A stretch of 64,000 nt of DNA from Psychrosphaera saromensis (GCF_002954545.1 NZ_MSCH01000003.1:1328824-1392823), one strand, 5' to 3'. Positions 41,696-51,501 are shown, numbered from the stretch's first letter. Made by a program: numbers and translations. Notes: generated by a model not told the origin, from the letters alone.

Positions 41696-44485
41696 ATGAA
41701 AATGAAAAATAAGAACGGAATATTTAAGCTATCACTTTTAAATACCGCTTTGATCAGCGCGATAGCATTATCTTCAACAACGGCATTAGCTAACTCTGAT
41801 ATGTCAGGACGCATTACTGACGCTAAAAATAGTGTTTATTTTGGTGGTGCAAAAGTAACGATTGAAGAACTAAATTTAACTACGATTAGTAAACGCGATG
41901 GTTCATTTCATTTTGATAATCTACCTGTTGGCGAATACACCTTAGTGATTAATTATGTGGGTACGGATGAACTACGTAAAAAGCTAGTGGTTACTTCGGA
42001 TGAACCAATTAATAATAATTATGTGATTGGCGATGTTGAAAACGTGATTGTTTATGGTCAACGAGCAGGGCAAGCGGGCGCGTTGAATCGTCAAAAAAAT
42101 GCAAATCGTTTAATATCGGTTGTTAGTGCGGACTCAATTGGTCAACTTCCAGACCAGAATGCAGCAGAAGCATTGCAAAGACTACCAGGTTTATCAATAC
42201 AACGTGACCAAGGCGAAGGCCGTTTTGTTACTATCCGTGGTATAGATCCAAACCTAAATAATGTGACTATCAATGGACTAAACGTACCTTCGCCAGAAGC
42301 GGGTGTGCGAAGTGTTGCTATGGATGTTATTCCAAGTGAATTAATATCTAGCCTTGAAGTCAGTAAAACTGTGACGCCAGATATGGATGCAAATGCAGTA
42401 GGTGGTTCAATAGAAGTTAAAAGTTTAAGCGCGTTTGACCGTGAAGGTAAGTCGTATAGCGTTACTGCACAAACTTCGTATAACGAATTAGTAGAAGAAG
42501 TTAGCCCTAAATTATCCGGTAGTTATTCAGATATATTCACACTTAATAATGGGTATGAATTGGGTATTGCAGGTGCTGTATCTTGGCGCAAGCGTGAATT
42601 TGGATCAGAAAATGTAGAAACCGATGGCGGTTGGTCTGAGATTGAAGTTGAAGATGCGGCCACCGGTGATGATGTTGAAATATTTGGCGCTGAAGAAATA
42701 GAACAAAGACTATACCGCATTGAGCGTGAGCGAGTGGGTGTAGCGCTTAATCTTGATTTATATACTTCAGTAACCGACAGCTATTATGTTCGTAGCTTCT
42801 TTAGTCAATTCTCTGATGATGAATACCGTATAAGAAATGAATACAAACTTGATAAAGGCGAAATCGACTTAACATCGTATTCAGAAACGTCAGCACAGTA
42901 TTCAAATGCTGAAATGGATCGTGACACCAAAGACAGATACGAAACTCAAGAGATCACGTCTATTGTTGCTGGTGGTGAAAATAAAATAGATTCTTGGTTG
43001 CTTGAATATCAATTGGGTTATTCAAAATCTACCGAAGAAGAGCCAGACCGTTTAGATGTATCGTTTAATGGTGAAGATCTTGATTTAGGTTACTTATCTT
43101 CTGGAGAAGTTCCTGAATTAACGCAATCGGCTAATGCTCATGATTTATCTAATTTTGCATTGGATGAAATCGTTGCTGAAAATAACTTGGCAGAAGATGA
43201 AGAAACCAGTTTCCGTGTCGATATTACCAAGAGCTTTATTTGGAACAATAACAGTGGTGAATTTAAGTTTGGTGGTAAATACAGCACACGTGAAAAAACC
43301 AATAGTGTTTTATCTAACATTTATGACGGTGGATTCGACGACTTAACCGCTGAAGATTTTAACGGCGGCAGCGTAGACTTCAGTTTAGGTTCATTTGGTG
43401 ATGGTTTATCGCGTGAAGGTATTCAACAATTTGTTAGTGACAACAAAGATAACTTTGAGCGCAATGATCTAGAGTCAGAAATCGAAACTAAAGGTAACTC
43501 TTATAACAGCAGCGAAGATGTATTTGCAGCGTATGCTATGGTGACGTTAGACATAGATAAGTGGCAAGTTATCACTGGTCTTCGTTATGAAGGCAGTGAG
43601 TTTGCAACCAAAGGCAACCAAGTTGAGTTGTTAGTTGATGAGATTAACGACGACGAAAGCGTTGCTATCGATAGCTGGGAAGTTAGTAAAGATTACGATT
43701 ACTTTTTACCAAGCTTAAATGTTAGATACGCAGCAAGTAAAAAATTGATTGCTCGTTTTGCTTACACACAAACAATTGCCCGTCCTACTTTTGACGATTC
43801 AGCGGCATTTCAGGTAATTGAAACTGAAATGACAGACGATGATGGCGAAATTGAAATTGAACGTAAAGCGGAAGTTGGTAACCCAGATTTAGACCCGTAT
43901 GAGTCACAAAATCTAGACTTTTCTGTGCATTATTATCCTGGTTATATTGGTGTAATATCGGCCGGTGTTTTCTACAAAGATATTGATAACTATATTATTT
44001 ATAGTGAAGTACAAGAAAATGGTGAGTGGGACGGTTTTGAGGAAGTTATCCAGCCAGTCAATGGCGGCACTGCAGAGTTAACAGGTTTGGAATTAGCGTG
44101 GAACAAAACCTTTGATTCTGGTTTGTTACTTGGCGCAAATGGTACGTTTGTCGATGCAAGTAGTGGTTTGCCAAATCAGTCGGACACTATAGCTAACTTA
44201 ATGTTAGGATTTGAAAATAATACATTTAGCACTCGTTTAAGTGCCAGTTATAAAAGTAATGTATATCAGTTTGATGAAAATGATGCGGGTGTGTTTGAAG
44301 ACGACCATGCTCAGTTAGACTTTAGCAGCAAATATCACTTTTCAGACTCGATTCAGTTTTACTTTAATGCATCAAACTTAACAGACGAACCTATGTACTT
44401 GTATCACGGAGTTAAACAATTTAACTACCAATATGAGCAATACGGTCGTACTTTTGAATTTGGTATTAAGATTAACTCGCTTTAA
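41696..44485 (+). CDS. TonB-dependent receptor with carboxypeptidase-like N-terminal domain
   Basis: The product is 929 residues. After a signal peptide (to about 33, TTALANS) comes a CarboxypepD_reg-like beta domain (about 36-110, MSGRITDAKNSVYFGGAKV). The plug contains SIGQLPDQNAAEALQRLPGL and VTIRGIDPNLNNVTINGL, and the large barrel ends FEFGIKINSL. This is the class common in Alteromonadales for polymer or complex organic substrates. A Pho-box candidate upstream and a phosphoesterase lipoprotein immediately downstream suggest uptake of an organic phosphate compound or its product. The ATG at 41702 is an alternative start. Confidence 0.93.
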   Translation: MKMKNKNGIFKLSLLNTALISAIALSSTTALANSDMSGRITDAKNSVYFGGAKVTIEELNLTTISKRDGSFHFDNLPVGEYTLVINYVGTDELRKKLVVTSDEPINNNYVIGDVENVIVYGQRAGQAGALNRQKNANRLISVVSADSIGQLPDQNAAEALQRLPGLSIQRDQGEGRFVTIRGIDPNLNNVTINGLNVPSPEAGVRSVAMDVIPSELISSLEVSKTVTPDMDANAVGGSIEVKSLSAFDREGKSYSVTAQTSYNELVEEVSPKLSGSYSDIFTLNNGYELGIAGAVSWRKREFGSENVETDGGWSEIEVEDAATGDDVEIFGAEEIEQRLYRIERERVGVALNLDLYTSVTDSYYVRSFFSQFSDDEYRIRNEYKLDKGEIDLTSYSETSAQYSNAEMDRDTKDRYETQEITSIVAGGENKIDSWLLEYQLGYSKSTEEEPDRLDVSFNGEDLDLGYLSSGEVPELTQSANAHDLSNFALDEIVAENNLAEDEETSFRVDITKSFIWNNNSGEFKFGGKYSTREKTNSVLSNIYDGGFDDLTAEDFNGGSVDFSLGSFGDGLSREGIQQFVSDNKDNFERNDLESEIETKGNSYNSSEDVFAAYAMVTLDIDKWQVITGLRYEGSEFATKGNQVELLVDEINDDESVAIDSWEVSKDYDYFLPSLNVRYAASKKLIARFAYTQTIARPTFDDSAAFQVIETEMTDDDGEIEIERKAEVGNPDLDPYESQNLDFSVHYYPGYIGVISAGVFYKDIDNYIIYSEVQENGEWDGFEEVIQPVNGGTAELTGLELAWNKTFDSGLLLGANGTFVDASSGLPNQSDTIANLMLGFENNTFSTRLSASYKSNVYQFDENDAGVFEDDHAQLDFSSKYHFSDSIQFYFNASNLTDEPMYLYHGVKQFNYQYEQYGRTFEFGIKINSL

Positions 44486-44504
44486 TTACAAACGTTAATA
44501 TAAA

Positions 44505-44543
44505 AATAACCTACAAAGTGTGCTTTGTGGGTTATTTGTTTTT
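44505..44543 (+). terminator. Terminator or attenuator between receptor and phosphoesterase genes
   Basis: AATAACCTACAAAG pairs with CTTTGTGGGTTATT (one wobble) around a 4-base loop, followed by TGTTTTTTT. It lies in the 82-base gap between two same-strand genes, so it may lower rather than abolish expression of the second. Confidence 0.85.
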
Positions 44544-44567
44544 TTATATGATTATGGGTAAAGATTT

Positions 44568-45863
44568 ATGAATAAAATGATACTTAGTAGCTTATTGGTT
44601 GCTTCTGTTCTAGCTGGTTGTGGTGGTAATAAAGAGACAGAAACAACGACAAAGAAAGATGCAAAAAACATTGAGTTTTTGGCTTTTGGCGATGGTGGAT
44701 ATCATCCGGATTATCCAAAGAAAAAGCATATTAAAAATCCAAGAAATAAAGAAGAGTTTATCGCAAAAGAAAAAGAAGATTGGTTAGAAGATTATCGACC
44801 AATTGAAGAATTTGATCATGCGCCAATCTATATGTATCCAAATACCGATATTGCTACCGAGCAAACCGGAGCATCAGCAGTAGGTAATGCAATGGCTGAA
44901 GTTTGTCGTACTCGTGAATGTGAGTTTGCTCTGCAACTTGGCGACAACGTTTATCCAGATGGTGCAGACGCCAAAGATGGCAAAGACGACCAGAAACGCA
45001 TGGACGATCTTATATTAAAACCTTTATTACCTTTGTTAACAGAAAATCCAGATTTAGTGATTTACTCTGCTCTTGGTAACCACGACTGGAAAACGTCGCG
45101 TAAAGGTGTTGAATTACAAACTAACTGGATGGCAGAACAGCCAAACTTCCATTTAGATAAAAAAGGTTACTATCAATATAAAATGGGTGAAGCGGGTAAC
45201 GATGTTGAGTTCTTTGTACTCGATACCAACATGTTATTGTCTGCTAAACCTATTTATGAAATCCCATTAAATCCAGATGGCAGCGAAATGGAATTAGCTG
45301 AAGCAAAAAGTAAAGGCATAGGCGAATTAGAAACACCAGAGTCTCACGAAAGCCCAGTTCATGGTGAAGACATAGTACAAATAGATTGGTTGAAAGCGGG
45401 CTTAGCTAACTCAACCGCTAAATGGAAAATCGTTTATGGCCACCATATTTTATGGTCAATAGGCGGCAGTAAATACAGTGAAGGCCATGTATTGCGTGAA
45501 CGCTTAATGCCAATGCTTTGTGAATATGCTGATGCCTATATTGCAGGTCATGAACATGACTTAGAGCTATTAACCGATGATTGTTCGTTATATTTAGCTG
45601 ACTCAACACGTCCACCTTTACCGCTTATTATTAGTGGTGCTGCATCAAAAATGCGTGGTAAACACACACCATTTGCACAGCAGCAGGAAAAGCGTTACCC
45701 AGAATATGACTTGTTGTGGTCTAAGAGTTTTGTATGGGGCTTTGCTCATATTAAGCTAGATAATCAAGCTGACAAACTGGATGTTGAGTTCTTTACAACA
45801 CCAAGAGATTTATCGAACAAATTAGTACCAGAAGCCAAGTTTAGCTTTGACCGTAGAAATTAA
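44568..45863 (+). CDS. Metallophosphoesterase lipoprotein
   Basis: The product is 431 residues with lipobox LAGC (Cys about 18), so it is probably anchored in the outer membrane. The calcineurin-like metal motifs are in order: FGDGG at about 43, QLGDNVYPDG near 125, ALGNHDW near 170, YGHHILW near 290 and AGHEHDLE near 325. This is the purple-acid-phosphatase-like arrangement. It would hydrolyse phosphate esters at the cell surface or in the periplasm and likely serves the receptor encoded just upstream. Confidence 0.9.
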   Translation: MNKMILSSLLVASVLAGCGGNKETETTTKKDAKNIEFLAFGDGGYHPDYPKKKHIKNPRNKEEFIAKEKEDWLEDYRPIEEFDHAPIYMYPNTDIATEQTGASAVGNAMAEVCRTRECEFALQLGDNVYPDGADAKDGKDDQKRMDDLILKPLLPLLTENPDLVIYSALGNHDWKTSRKGVELQTNWMAEQPNFHLDKKGYYQYKMGEAGNDVEFFVLDTNMLLSAKPIYEIPLNPDGSEMELAEAKSKGIGELETPESHESPVHGEDIVQIDWLKAGLANSTAKWKIVYGHHILWSIGGSKYSEGHVLRERLMPMLCEYADAYIAGHEHDLELLTDDCSLYLADSTRPPLPLIISGAASKMRGKHTPFAQQQEKRYPEYDLLWSKSFVWGFAHIKLDNQADKLDVEFFTTPRDLSNKLVPEAKFSFDRRN

Positions 45864-45901
45864 TAACCAGGTTAATTTCTTGTGAAATAAGTATTAATTG
45901 G

Positions 45902-45930
45902 AGCCAGTTATGAGAGTAACTGGCTTTTTT
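45902..45930 (+). terminator. Rho-independent terminator
   Basis: AGCCAGTTA pairs with TAACTGGCT around TGAGAG and is followed by six T residues. It ends the receptor-phosphoesterase unit. Confidence 0.9.
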
Positions 45931-46056
45931 GTGATTTTAAAAGAAGTAACTTACTACCTTTATTGAGTATGTAGCTATGCATCTATTTAATTGAAGTCAC
46001 CGATAAGTGGTGCTAATTTACATCAATATAAGCTTTAGGTTTTCAGGGAAGTATCT

Positions 46057-46467
46057 ATGAATATTAAGAAAATAATGACGTCTCCAGCCTTAACCATAAG
46101 TCTTGATGATGATTTGGCAACGGTAAATGAGATCTTTGCGAATGCTAAATTTCATCATTTGTTAGTGGTTGAAAAGAATAAATTATTTGGTGTGGTATCC
46201 GACCGAGATTTATTAAAAGCGGTGAGTCCTAAAATTGGTACGGCTGCAGCCAAGTTGACGGACACTGCGACTTTGAATAAGAAAGTGCATCAAATCATGA
46301 CTAGAAAACCGATATGCTTGCAGCAAGATAATACAGTACACGATGCGGTAAATTTATTTCTAGAGAATAATATATCTTGTATACCTGTGGTAGATAGTAG
46401 CTTCTGTCCAGTTGGCATTGTGAGCTGGCGAGATATTCTTAAAGCAATTAAAAAACCAAAGCTTTAA
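46057..46467 (+). CDS. CBS-pair domain protein
   Basis: The product is 136 residues and consists of two CBS motifs: MTSPALTISLDDDLATVNEI with HHLLVVEKNKLFGVVSDRD, and MTRKPICLQQDNTVHDAVN with SCIPVVDSSFCPVGIVSWRD. Stand-alone CBS pairs bind adenine nucleotides and act as energy or redox sensors through partner proteins in the cytoplasm. No partner is evident, and the neighbouring genes are unrelated. Confidence 0.88.
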   Translation: MNIKKIMTSPALTISLDDDLATVNEIFANAKFHHLLVVEKNKLFGVVSDRDLLKAVSPKIGTAAAKLTDTATLNKKVHQIMTRKPICLQQDNTVHDAVNLFLENNISCIPVVDSSFCPVGIVSWRDILKAIKKPKL

Positions 46468-46558
46468 TTTTTGCTAACGAAATTCTAACGTCAGCAGTTC
46501 TTGAGCGGAGGTCTTATATTGTCTACAATAGGGCACTTTTTTATATTAGGTTACGAAC

Positions 46559-46837
46559 ATGAACGACAGCACATCTGAGTCAACAGCGTCTGAATCAGCG
46601 GTATCAAAACCAGATTTACCAGATCGCCTTTCTATTAATCCACGCAGCCCACATCATGTGAAAGCAGTTTTTGAACATAATATTGGGATTAAAATCAATG
46701 GCAAAGAGCGTTTTGATGTTGAAGAGTATTGCATCAGTGAAGGTTGGATAAAAGTTGCGTCACCTAAAGCGTTAGACCGCCGCGGTCAACCTTTGTTGAT
46801 CACGCTAAAAGGAACGGTTGAAGCTTTCTATAGCTAA
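46559..46837 (+). CDS. DUF3297 family protein
   Basis: The product is 92 residues. A Ser/Thr/Glu-rich start (about 1-18) precedes the conserved DUF3297 core, with LPDRLSINPRSPHH and GIKINGKERFDVEEYCISEGWIK (core GIKINGKERFDVEEYC) and ALDRRGQPLLITLKG. The family is small, soluble and uncharacterised. It is a single gene. Confidence 0.88.
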   Translation: MNDSTSESTASESAVSKPDLPDRLSINPRSPHHVKAVFEHNIGIKINGKERFDVEEYCISEGWIKVASPKALDRRGQPLLITLKGTVEAFYS

Positions 46838-47046
46838 ATCGTTTTAACGTGCCCCAATCTAATTATTACTATTATTTAGATTGAGGGCATGAGTCAATTA
46901 ACTATCAAACCTGCGCCGTAAACTTCAGTAGTTTCCCCATACTCACAATAAATATTCACTCTCGCTAATTAATGACTATTCGTAATCCGTGTTCTTTAGT
47001 ATTCTCGGTTATATAATTTTTTCAATTACGGTTATCCATTCAAATT

Positions 47047-47913
47047 ATGTTTAAAACGCTGCCAATTTTAGCTTCTCTTTTATTAGCGCCATTTCAGTTG
47101 TTGTCTGCACAGCACGACTTCACAGAAATTGATGTCCAGGCGAGACTCTCTGCTATTGCTTATTTAAATGCTGATGGAGTTAAAAGCGGATTAGAAAGTC
47201 AAAGTAAGGTGCTTGTTCACCACTCTATGATTGAAGAAAATCAAGTAAGCTACTTTTTAACTCAATCTAACGGCGTGCAAACCATAGTCATACGCGGTAC
47301 GGCTAATGAAGCAAACGTTATGTTGGACTTAGATTTAGAATTGAAACCTGATACTCAGCTTAATATTAAATTACACCAAGGTTTTGCTTCAGCCGCAAGA
47401 GCGGTTTTAAATGACGTAAAACCTTATCTTAACGCTGACCAACCAGTTCATTTAACAGGACATAGCCTAGGCGGTGCGGTTGCCGTTGTGTTGGGAATGT
47501 ATTTAGAGAAAAACGATTTTAATGTGGCGCAAGTTATTACTTTTGGTCAACCTAAAGTGACCAATGTTGCGGGAGCTGAATTGTTTGCAAGCTTACCTTT
47601 ACTCCGTATTGTAACGCCTGACGATATCGTGCCTTTAGTTCCGCCAATTAGTCCTTTGCAAATAAGAGATTTAGATATTTATTGGCACATGGGGGTTGGC
47701 GTGATTTTGGATGGCAACGGCAAGTATTCTGAAGTTAGTGGCGTAAAAAGTGCACTAAGAGCTACTAAATTTACCTCGTCAGTACCAGGCCAGAAAAATA
47801 TTAATGCACATATGATGACGGAATATATTCGTTTAATAGAGCAACTTAAAATCTCAGCACAAGAGATACCTTATGAAACCGGCATTAGCTTGTTCGGACT
47901 TTCCATTAATTAG
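47047..47913 (+). CDS. Class 3 lipase-like alpha/beta hydrolase, secreted
   Basis: The product is 288 residues with a signal peptide ending at about 21 (QLLSAQ). The nucleophile elbow GHSLGGAV lies near residue 140. Downstream DDIVP near 195 should provide the acid residue and a later histidine completes the triad (candidate in AHMM near 257). The pattern fits the lipase_3 family, acting on triglycerides or other lipids in the periplasm or outside. No chaperone gene is nearby. The rest of its surroundings give no clue to the substrate. Confidence 0.87.
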   Translation: MFKTLPILASLLLAPFQLLSAQHDFTEIDVQARLSAIAYLNADGVKSGLESQSKVLVHHSMIEENQVSYFLTQSNGVQTIVIRGTANEANVMLDLDLELKPDTQLNIKLHQGFASAARAVLNDVKPYLNADQPVHLTGHSLGGAVAVVLGMYLEKNDFNVAQVITFGQPKVTNVAGAELFASLPLLRIVTPDDIVPLVPPISPLQIRDLDIYWHMGVGVILDGNGKYSEVSGVKSALRATKFTSSVPGQKNINAHMMTEYIRLIEQLKISAQEIPYETGISLFGLSIN

Positions 47914-47989
47914 TTAATCCGTTTTAAGGGCTCTTTGCATCACATATATTTAAACTGTGATGTACAGTTAGTCTTATTAATTTATTCGT

Positions 47990-48037
47990 AGTATCAAAAA
48001 ACACTAGTATCAAAAAACACTAGTATCAAAAAACACT
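47990..48037. repeat. Three tandem 16-bp repeats feeding into a terminator
   Basis: The unit AGTATCAAAAAACACT occurs three times in a row without change. The last copy's AAAAAACACTA forms the left arm of the terminator that follows, so the array probably arose by slippage duplication of that arm. Confidence 0.9.
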
Positions 48038-48063
48038 AAGGTTAAAAGCCTTAGTGTTTTTTT
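48031..48063. terminator. Rho-independent terminator between lipase and MscS genes
   Basis: AAACACTAAGG pairs perfectly with CCTTAGTGTTT around a 7-base loop, with a T run on the plus strand and an A run on the minus strand. It serves the lipase gene and possibly the convergent channel gene. Confidence 0.85.
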
Positions 48064-48065
48064 GT

Positions 48066-48941
48066 TTAAACTGCTTTTCTAGGTTCGCGTTTTAAAATAA
48101 GTGAGCCGTCGACGTGTACATCTCTTTGTGGGTAAGAGATAACAATTCCGTGTTGGTTAAATAGTTCATCAATCTCAAAGCGGATGTTACTACGCATAAC
48201 TCTTAATCCACCTTCTACGGTCGAGTTAATCCAAAAATTAACTTCAAACATTAATGAATTGTCACCAAAGTCATCAAAGATCACACTAGGCGCTGGATCT
48301 TTTAACACTTCAACTTGTGCATTTGTAGCTTGTAATAATAGCTCAGCAACTTTTTTTGCTGGTGAGCCGTAAGCGACACCCACACGTACCGAGGTTCTCA
48401 TTAATTTGTCGACTAAGGTCCAATTGATAACGGTGTTTTCTAATAATTTACTGTTTGGAATTAGCATATGAACACCATCAACCCGGCGGAAACGAGTAGA
48501 ACGTGTGTTTATCTCTTCTACTATACCTTTGGCATTTTCAACTTCTAAAAAGTCACCAATACGTATTGGGCGTTCCCACATTAATATCCAACCGCTAATA
48601 AAGTTGTTTATTATGTTTTGAGCACCAAAACCAAAGCCGATAGCGATGGCGCCAGATAAAAAGGCAAAGGCGGCGATAGGAATGTTTATCAGATCTAATG
48701 TGGTGATGAGTATGATAGTAATGGCTAATACATACATTAGTCGTTGAGTTAAATGAATTAAGTTAGGATCTTTGCTTTTACTGGTGAGTTTTTTGGTCAC
48801 AAATCTAACCAAGGCTTTGGTAAGCCAAAATCCAACGAGTAAAACGATGGGGATCAATAAAATATTGCCTAATGAAACTGGTTGGCCGGAGATAATGAAA
48901 AGGGTTTCATTTAATATATTTCTAACACTTTCTAAATTCAT
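48066..48941 (-). CDS. MscS-family mechanosensitive channel
   Basis: The product is 291 residues, similar in size to E. coli MscS. Helices at about 22-45, 65-85 and 92-120 lead to the pore segment with AFLSGAIAIGFGFGAQNIINN, whose glycine-rich helix (IAIGFGFGAQNIINNFISG) is typical. The beta domain shows ERPIRIGDFLEVENAKGIVE and RVDGVHMLIPNSKLLENTV. It opens on membrane tension and lets solutes leave during osmotic downshift. It is distinct from the paralogue at 30184, which lacks this glycine pattern. It is a single gene. Confidence 0.92.
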   Translation of the reverse strand: MNLESVRNILNETLFIISGQPVSLGNILLIPIVLLVGFWLTKALVRFVTKKLTSKSKDPNLIHLTQRLMYVLAITIILITTLDLINIPIAAFAFLSGAIAIGFGFGAQNIINNFISGWILMWERPIRIGDFLEVENAKGIVEEINTRSTRFRRVDGVHMLIPNSKLLENTVINWTLVDKLMRTSVRVGVAYGSPAKKVAELLLQATNAQVEVLKDPAPSVIFDDFGDNSLMFEVNFWINSTVEGGLRVMRSNIRFEIDELFNQHGIVISYPQRDVHVDGSLILKREPRKAV

Positions 48942-49040
48942 ACTATTCCTTAGGCGTACTTTTTCGGATTGCTTATTTCGAGAGATTTATTGCACATGAC
49001 TTTTCATGCTCAGCTATAGGTATAGGCTGCTTATAAAGAA

Positions 49041-49070
49041 AATCCCAATTGCTAAAGGGCAATTGGGATT
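49041..49070 (-). terminator. Rho-independent terminator of the rimK operon
   Basis: AATCCCAATTGC pairs perfectly with GCAATTGGGATT around a 6-base loop. On the minus strand it is followed by TTTCTTTAT, downstream of the last gene of the operon. Confidence 0.85.
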
Positions 49071-49079
49071 AATGATATT

Positions 49080-49532
49080 TTAGTTTTCTGAGATACAAAA
49101 AACTTCATCAGGGTCAACTAAGTATCTTGCCCCAATCGCTTCACGGCCAAACAACATGAGATAGTTCATGTCTGAACGGTCGGTAAGCGTGATCTCTACT
49201 AACCAAGTGTCTTCACCTAGTGTGAGAGGTGTTTCAATAACGTAGCGCATTTCCGCTGTGCCATTAGACGATTTTATGTTTCTAATATCGCTAAGACGAG
49301 CCGTACATGTCACTTGTTTATCAACATTATGAATATCAGGGTGAATGTCGAACTTAACGTGCGGCTTCCCTTTGATTTTCACTTTTTCAATGTTGTCTAC
49401 ATGCAATGACGACGTTTTAGCGCCAGTATCTACCTTCACTTGCATACTTGTTATGCCGAGCTCTGGTAATGATACAGACTCTAGTCGACCAATGATTTTT
49501 TTAACGCTTACGTTGCTAGATTCGGCCGTCAT
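49080..49532 (-). CDS. RimK-associated aspartic/zinc protease-family protein (PF05618)
   Basis: The product is 150 residues. The pattern GRLESVSLPELGI, VKVDTGAKTSSLHVDN and MLFGREAIGARYLVDP is that of the retropepsin-like family annotated as ATP-dependent zinc protease and often found beside rimK. The DTGAKTSS motif carries the likely catalytic aspartate. In Pseudomonas a protease of this kind counters the RimK glutamate ligase. It is third in a minus-strand operon, 4 bases from the preceding stop. Confidence 0.88.
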   Translation of the reverse strand: MTAESSNVSVKKIIGRLESVSLPELGITSMQVKVDTGAKTSSLHVDNIEKVKIKGKPHVKFDIHPDIHNVDKQVTCTARLSDIRNIKSSNGTAEMRYVIETPLTLGEDTWLVEITLTDRSDMNYLMLFGREAIGARYLVDPDEVFCISEN

Positions 49533-49536
49533 TGTT

Positions 49537-50568
49537 CTATCCTCTTAATAAACCTTCATCTTCAGGCAATAACAACTCATTCGCTGTTTCAATTTGCTCT
49601 GCGATGTCTTCGTGATCTTCTTCAAAGCTAGCGATATGGAACATAGCTTCGCCTTCTTGTGCCAAAGGTATGTTTTGTTTACCAATAACAATACCACCGC
49701 GGGTTGCAAGTACTTCACCTAAGATGTCACCAAAAGGACCACAGATTTTAGCCAGTAACTGGTTTTTCTGGACATGATCACCAAGAGTAACTAAGTTATT
49801 CACAATGCCGCTCGCATTGGCTCGAGTCCAACTGCTGTTATTGGCGATAAAAGGTTCAACTTTACGTTTTTTAGCCGTTTGCTTACGGATCATTTTTAAA
49901 TGCTGCAATACATTTAATATGCCCTTAAGACCGGCACGGATTGATAATTCATCAAAACGTAATGCTTCACCCGCTTCGTATAACAATACTTTGGTGCCAC
50001 TGGCAAAAGCTGACTCTCTTAAAGAGCCTTCTAATACTTCAGAATTCAACACCACACTTACACCAAATACTTCTGCCAACTCTTTTACTTCCGCGTCTGA
50101 CAAGTCAGCTCTTATTTGAGGAAGATTAGAGCGGTGAATCGCACCTGTGTGTAAATCAATACCAAAGTCACAATGTTTAATGATCTCTGTCATAAATATA
50201 TGTGCCACACGTCCAGCTAAAGAACCTTTAGCTGAGCCTGGAAAACTACGATTTAAATCGCGTCTATCTGGCATGTATCGGCTTTGAGTCACTACGCCAT
50301 ACACATTAACCATAGGTACTACGATTAATGTTCCGCAGGTGATTTTAAAGTTCTTTTGGCTTATCAGACGACGAATGATCTCAATACCATTAAGTTCATC
50401 GCCGTGCACTGCCGCGCTTACAAAAACCACAGGCCCAGGCTTTTTACTTCTAAAAATATGTACAGGTAAAGATACTGGAGCATTGGTGTATAACTTTGAA
50501 ACCTGTAATTCTATTTGACGAGATTCGCCAGGGGCGATTTCAAATTCGCCAATTTTAATATTTTCCAT
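49537..50568 (-). CDS. Succinylglutamate desuccinylase/aspartoacylase-family zinc hydrolase
   Basis: The product is 343 residues. Metal-binding HGDELNG (His and Glu) lies at about 58-64, with the third ligand in DLHTGAIHRS near 145. The C-terminal domain has a lipoyl-like fold (VTLGDHVQKNQLLAKICGPF). Family members remove acyl or peptide-like groups from amino acids. Here it sits between rimK and the small protease, so it may act on glutamate tails or related amide-linked substrates. The exact reaction is unknown. It lies 15 bases after rimK. Confidence 0.88.
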   Translation of the reverse strand: MENIKIGEFEIAPGESRQIELQVSKLYTNAPVSLPVHIFRSKKPGPVVFVSAAVHGDELNGIEIIRRLISQKNFKITCGTLIVVPMVNVYGVVTQSRYMPDRRDLNRSFPGSAKGSLAGRVAHIFMTEIIKHCDFGIDLHTGAIHRSNLPQIRADLSDAEVKELAEVFGVSVVLNSEVLEGSLRESAFASGTKVLLYEAGEALRFDELSIRAGLKGILNVLQHLKMIRKQTAKKRKVEPFIANNSSWTRANASGIVNNLVTLGDHVQKNQLLAKICGPFGDILGEVLATRGGIVIGKQNIPLAQEGEAMFHIASFEEDHEDIAEQIETANELLLPEDEGLLRG

Positions 50569-50583
50569 TTTAAAACCTTTATC

Positions 50584-51501
50584 TTAACCTTGACCTTTAG
50601 TCTTATTCACATTGGCTACTGGAGTTTCTGCAACGCGTTTTTCAATAAATTCTATAACCATTTTAGCTACATCTTTACCCGTTGCAGTCTCAATACCTTC
50701 AAGACCCGGAGAAGAGTTTACTTCCATTACCATAGGACCGTTTTGTGATTGCAATAAATCAACACCACAAACACCAAGACCCATTATTTTAGCTGCGTTT
50801 ACTGCAGTTTCACGTTCGGCTTTGGTTAGTTTAACAACTTCAGCTGTACCACCACGGTGAAGGTTTGAGCGGAATTCGCCTTCTGCACCTTGACGTTTCA
50901 TTGCAGCAACTACTTTACCGCCAACAACTAAACAACGAATGTCAGCACCGCCAGCTTCTTTAACAAATTCTTGTACTAAGATGTTTGCTTTTAAGCCCAT
51001 GAACGCTTCAATAATAGCTTCAGCTGCTTTTGCAGTGTCGGCTAAAACAACACCAATACCTTGCGTACCTTCCAATAATTTAATAACAACTGGTGCGCCA
51101 CCAACGTTTTTAATTAAATCTTTTACTTTATCAGGTTTGCTAGCAAATCCAGTTCTTGGTAGACCAATGCCTTTACGAGATAACAATTGTAATGAACGTA
51201 ATTTGTCACGTGAGCGACTGATAGCAACAGACTCGTTAACGTTAAAGGTTCCCATCATTTCAAACTGTCTTGCTACGGCTGTACCGTAAAAAGTGACTGA
51301 TGCGCCAATACGAGGGATGATTGCATCGTATTTTGGTAACTCTTTACCATGATAGCGAACTGTCGGACGGCTACTTGTGATGTCCATGTAGCAATGTAAA
51401 GTGTCGATGATATCAACTTCATGACCTAGCGCTTCGCCTGCTTCTTTTAATCGTCTAGTTGAATATAAGTTTCCGTTACGAGATAAAATTGCAATTTTCA
51501 T
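50584..51501 (-). CDS. rimK: Ribosomal protein S6 glutamate ligase (ATP-grasp)
   Basis: The product is 305 residues. The start [20 protein letters not shown] and the ATP-grasp segments are clear: [30 protein letters not shown] and [15 protein letters not shown]. RimK adds glutamate residues to the C-terminus of ribosomal protein S6 using ATP, tuning ribosome function. First of three minus-strand genes, followed by two hydrolases that could reverse or shape the modification. Confidence 0.95.
   Translation of the reverse strand: MKIAILSRNGNLYSTRRLKEAGEALGHEVDIIDTLHCYMDITSSRPTVRYHGKELPKYDAIIPRIGASVTFYGTAVARQFEMMGTFNVNESVAISRSRDKLRSLQLLSRKGIGLPRTGFASKPDKVKDLIKNVGGAPVVIKLLEGTQGIGVVLADTAKAAEAIIEAFMGLKANILVQEFVKEAGGADIRCLVVGGKVVAAMKRQGAEGEFRSNLHRGGTAEVVKLTKAERETAVNAAKIMGLGVCGVDLLQSQNGPMVMEVNSSPGLEGIETATGKDVAKMVIEFIEKRVAETPVANVNKTKGQG

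Noticed and set aside
46851-46887. Terminator after the DUF3297 gene
   Set aside because: An imperfect inverted repeat (GCCCCAATCTAA with TTAGATTGAGGGC) is present, but no T run follows, so it is not listed as a terminator.
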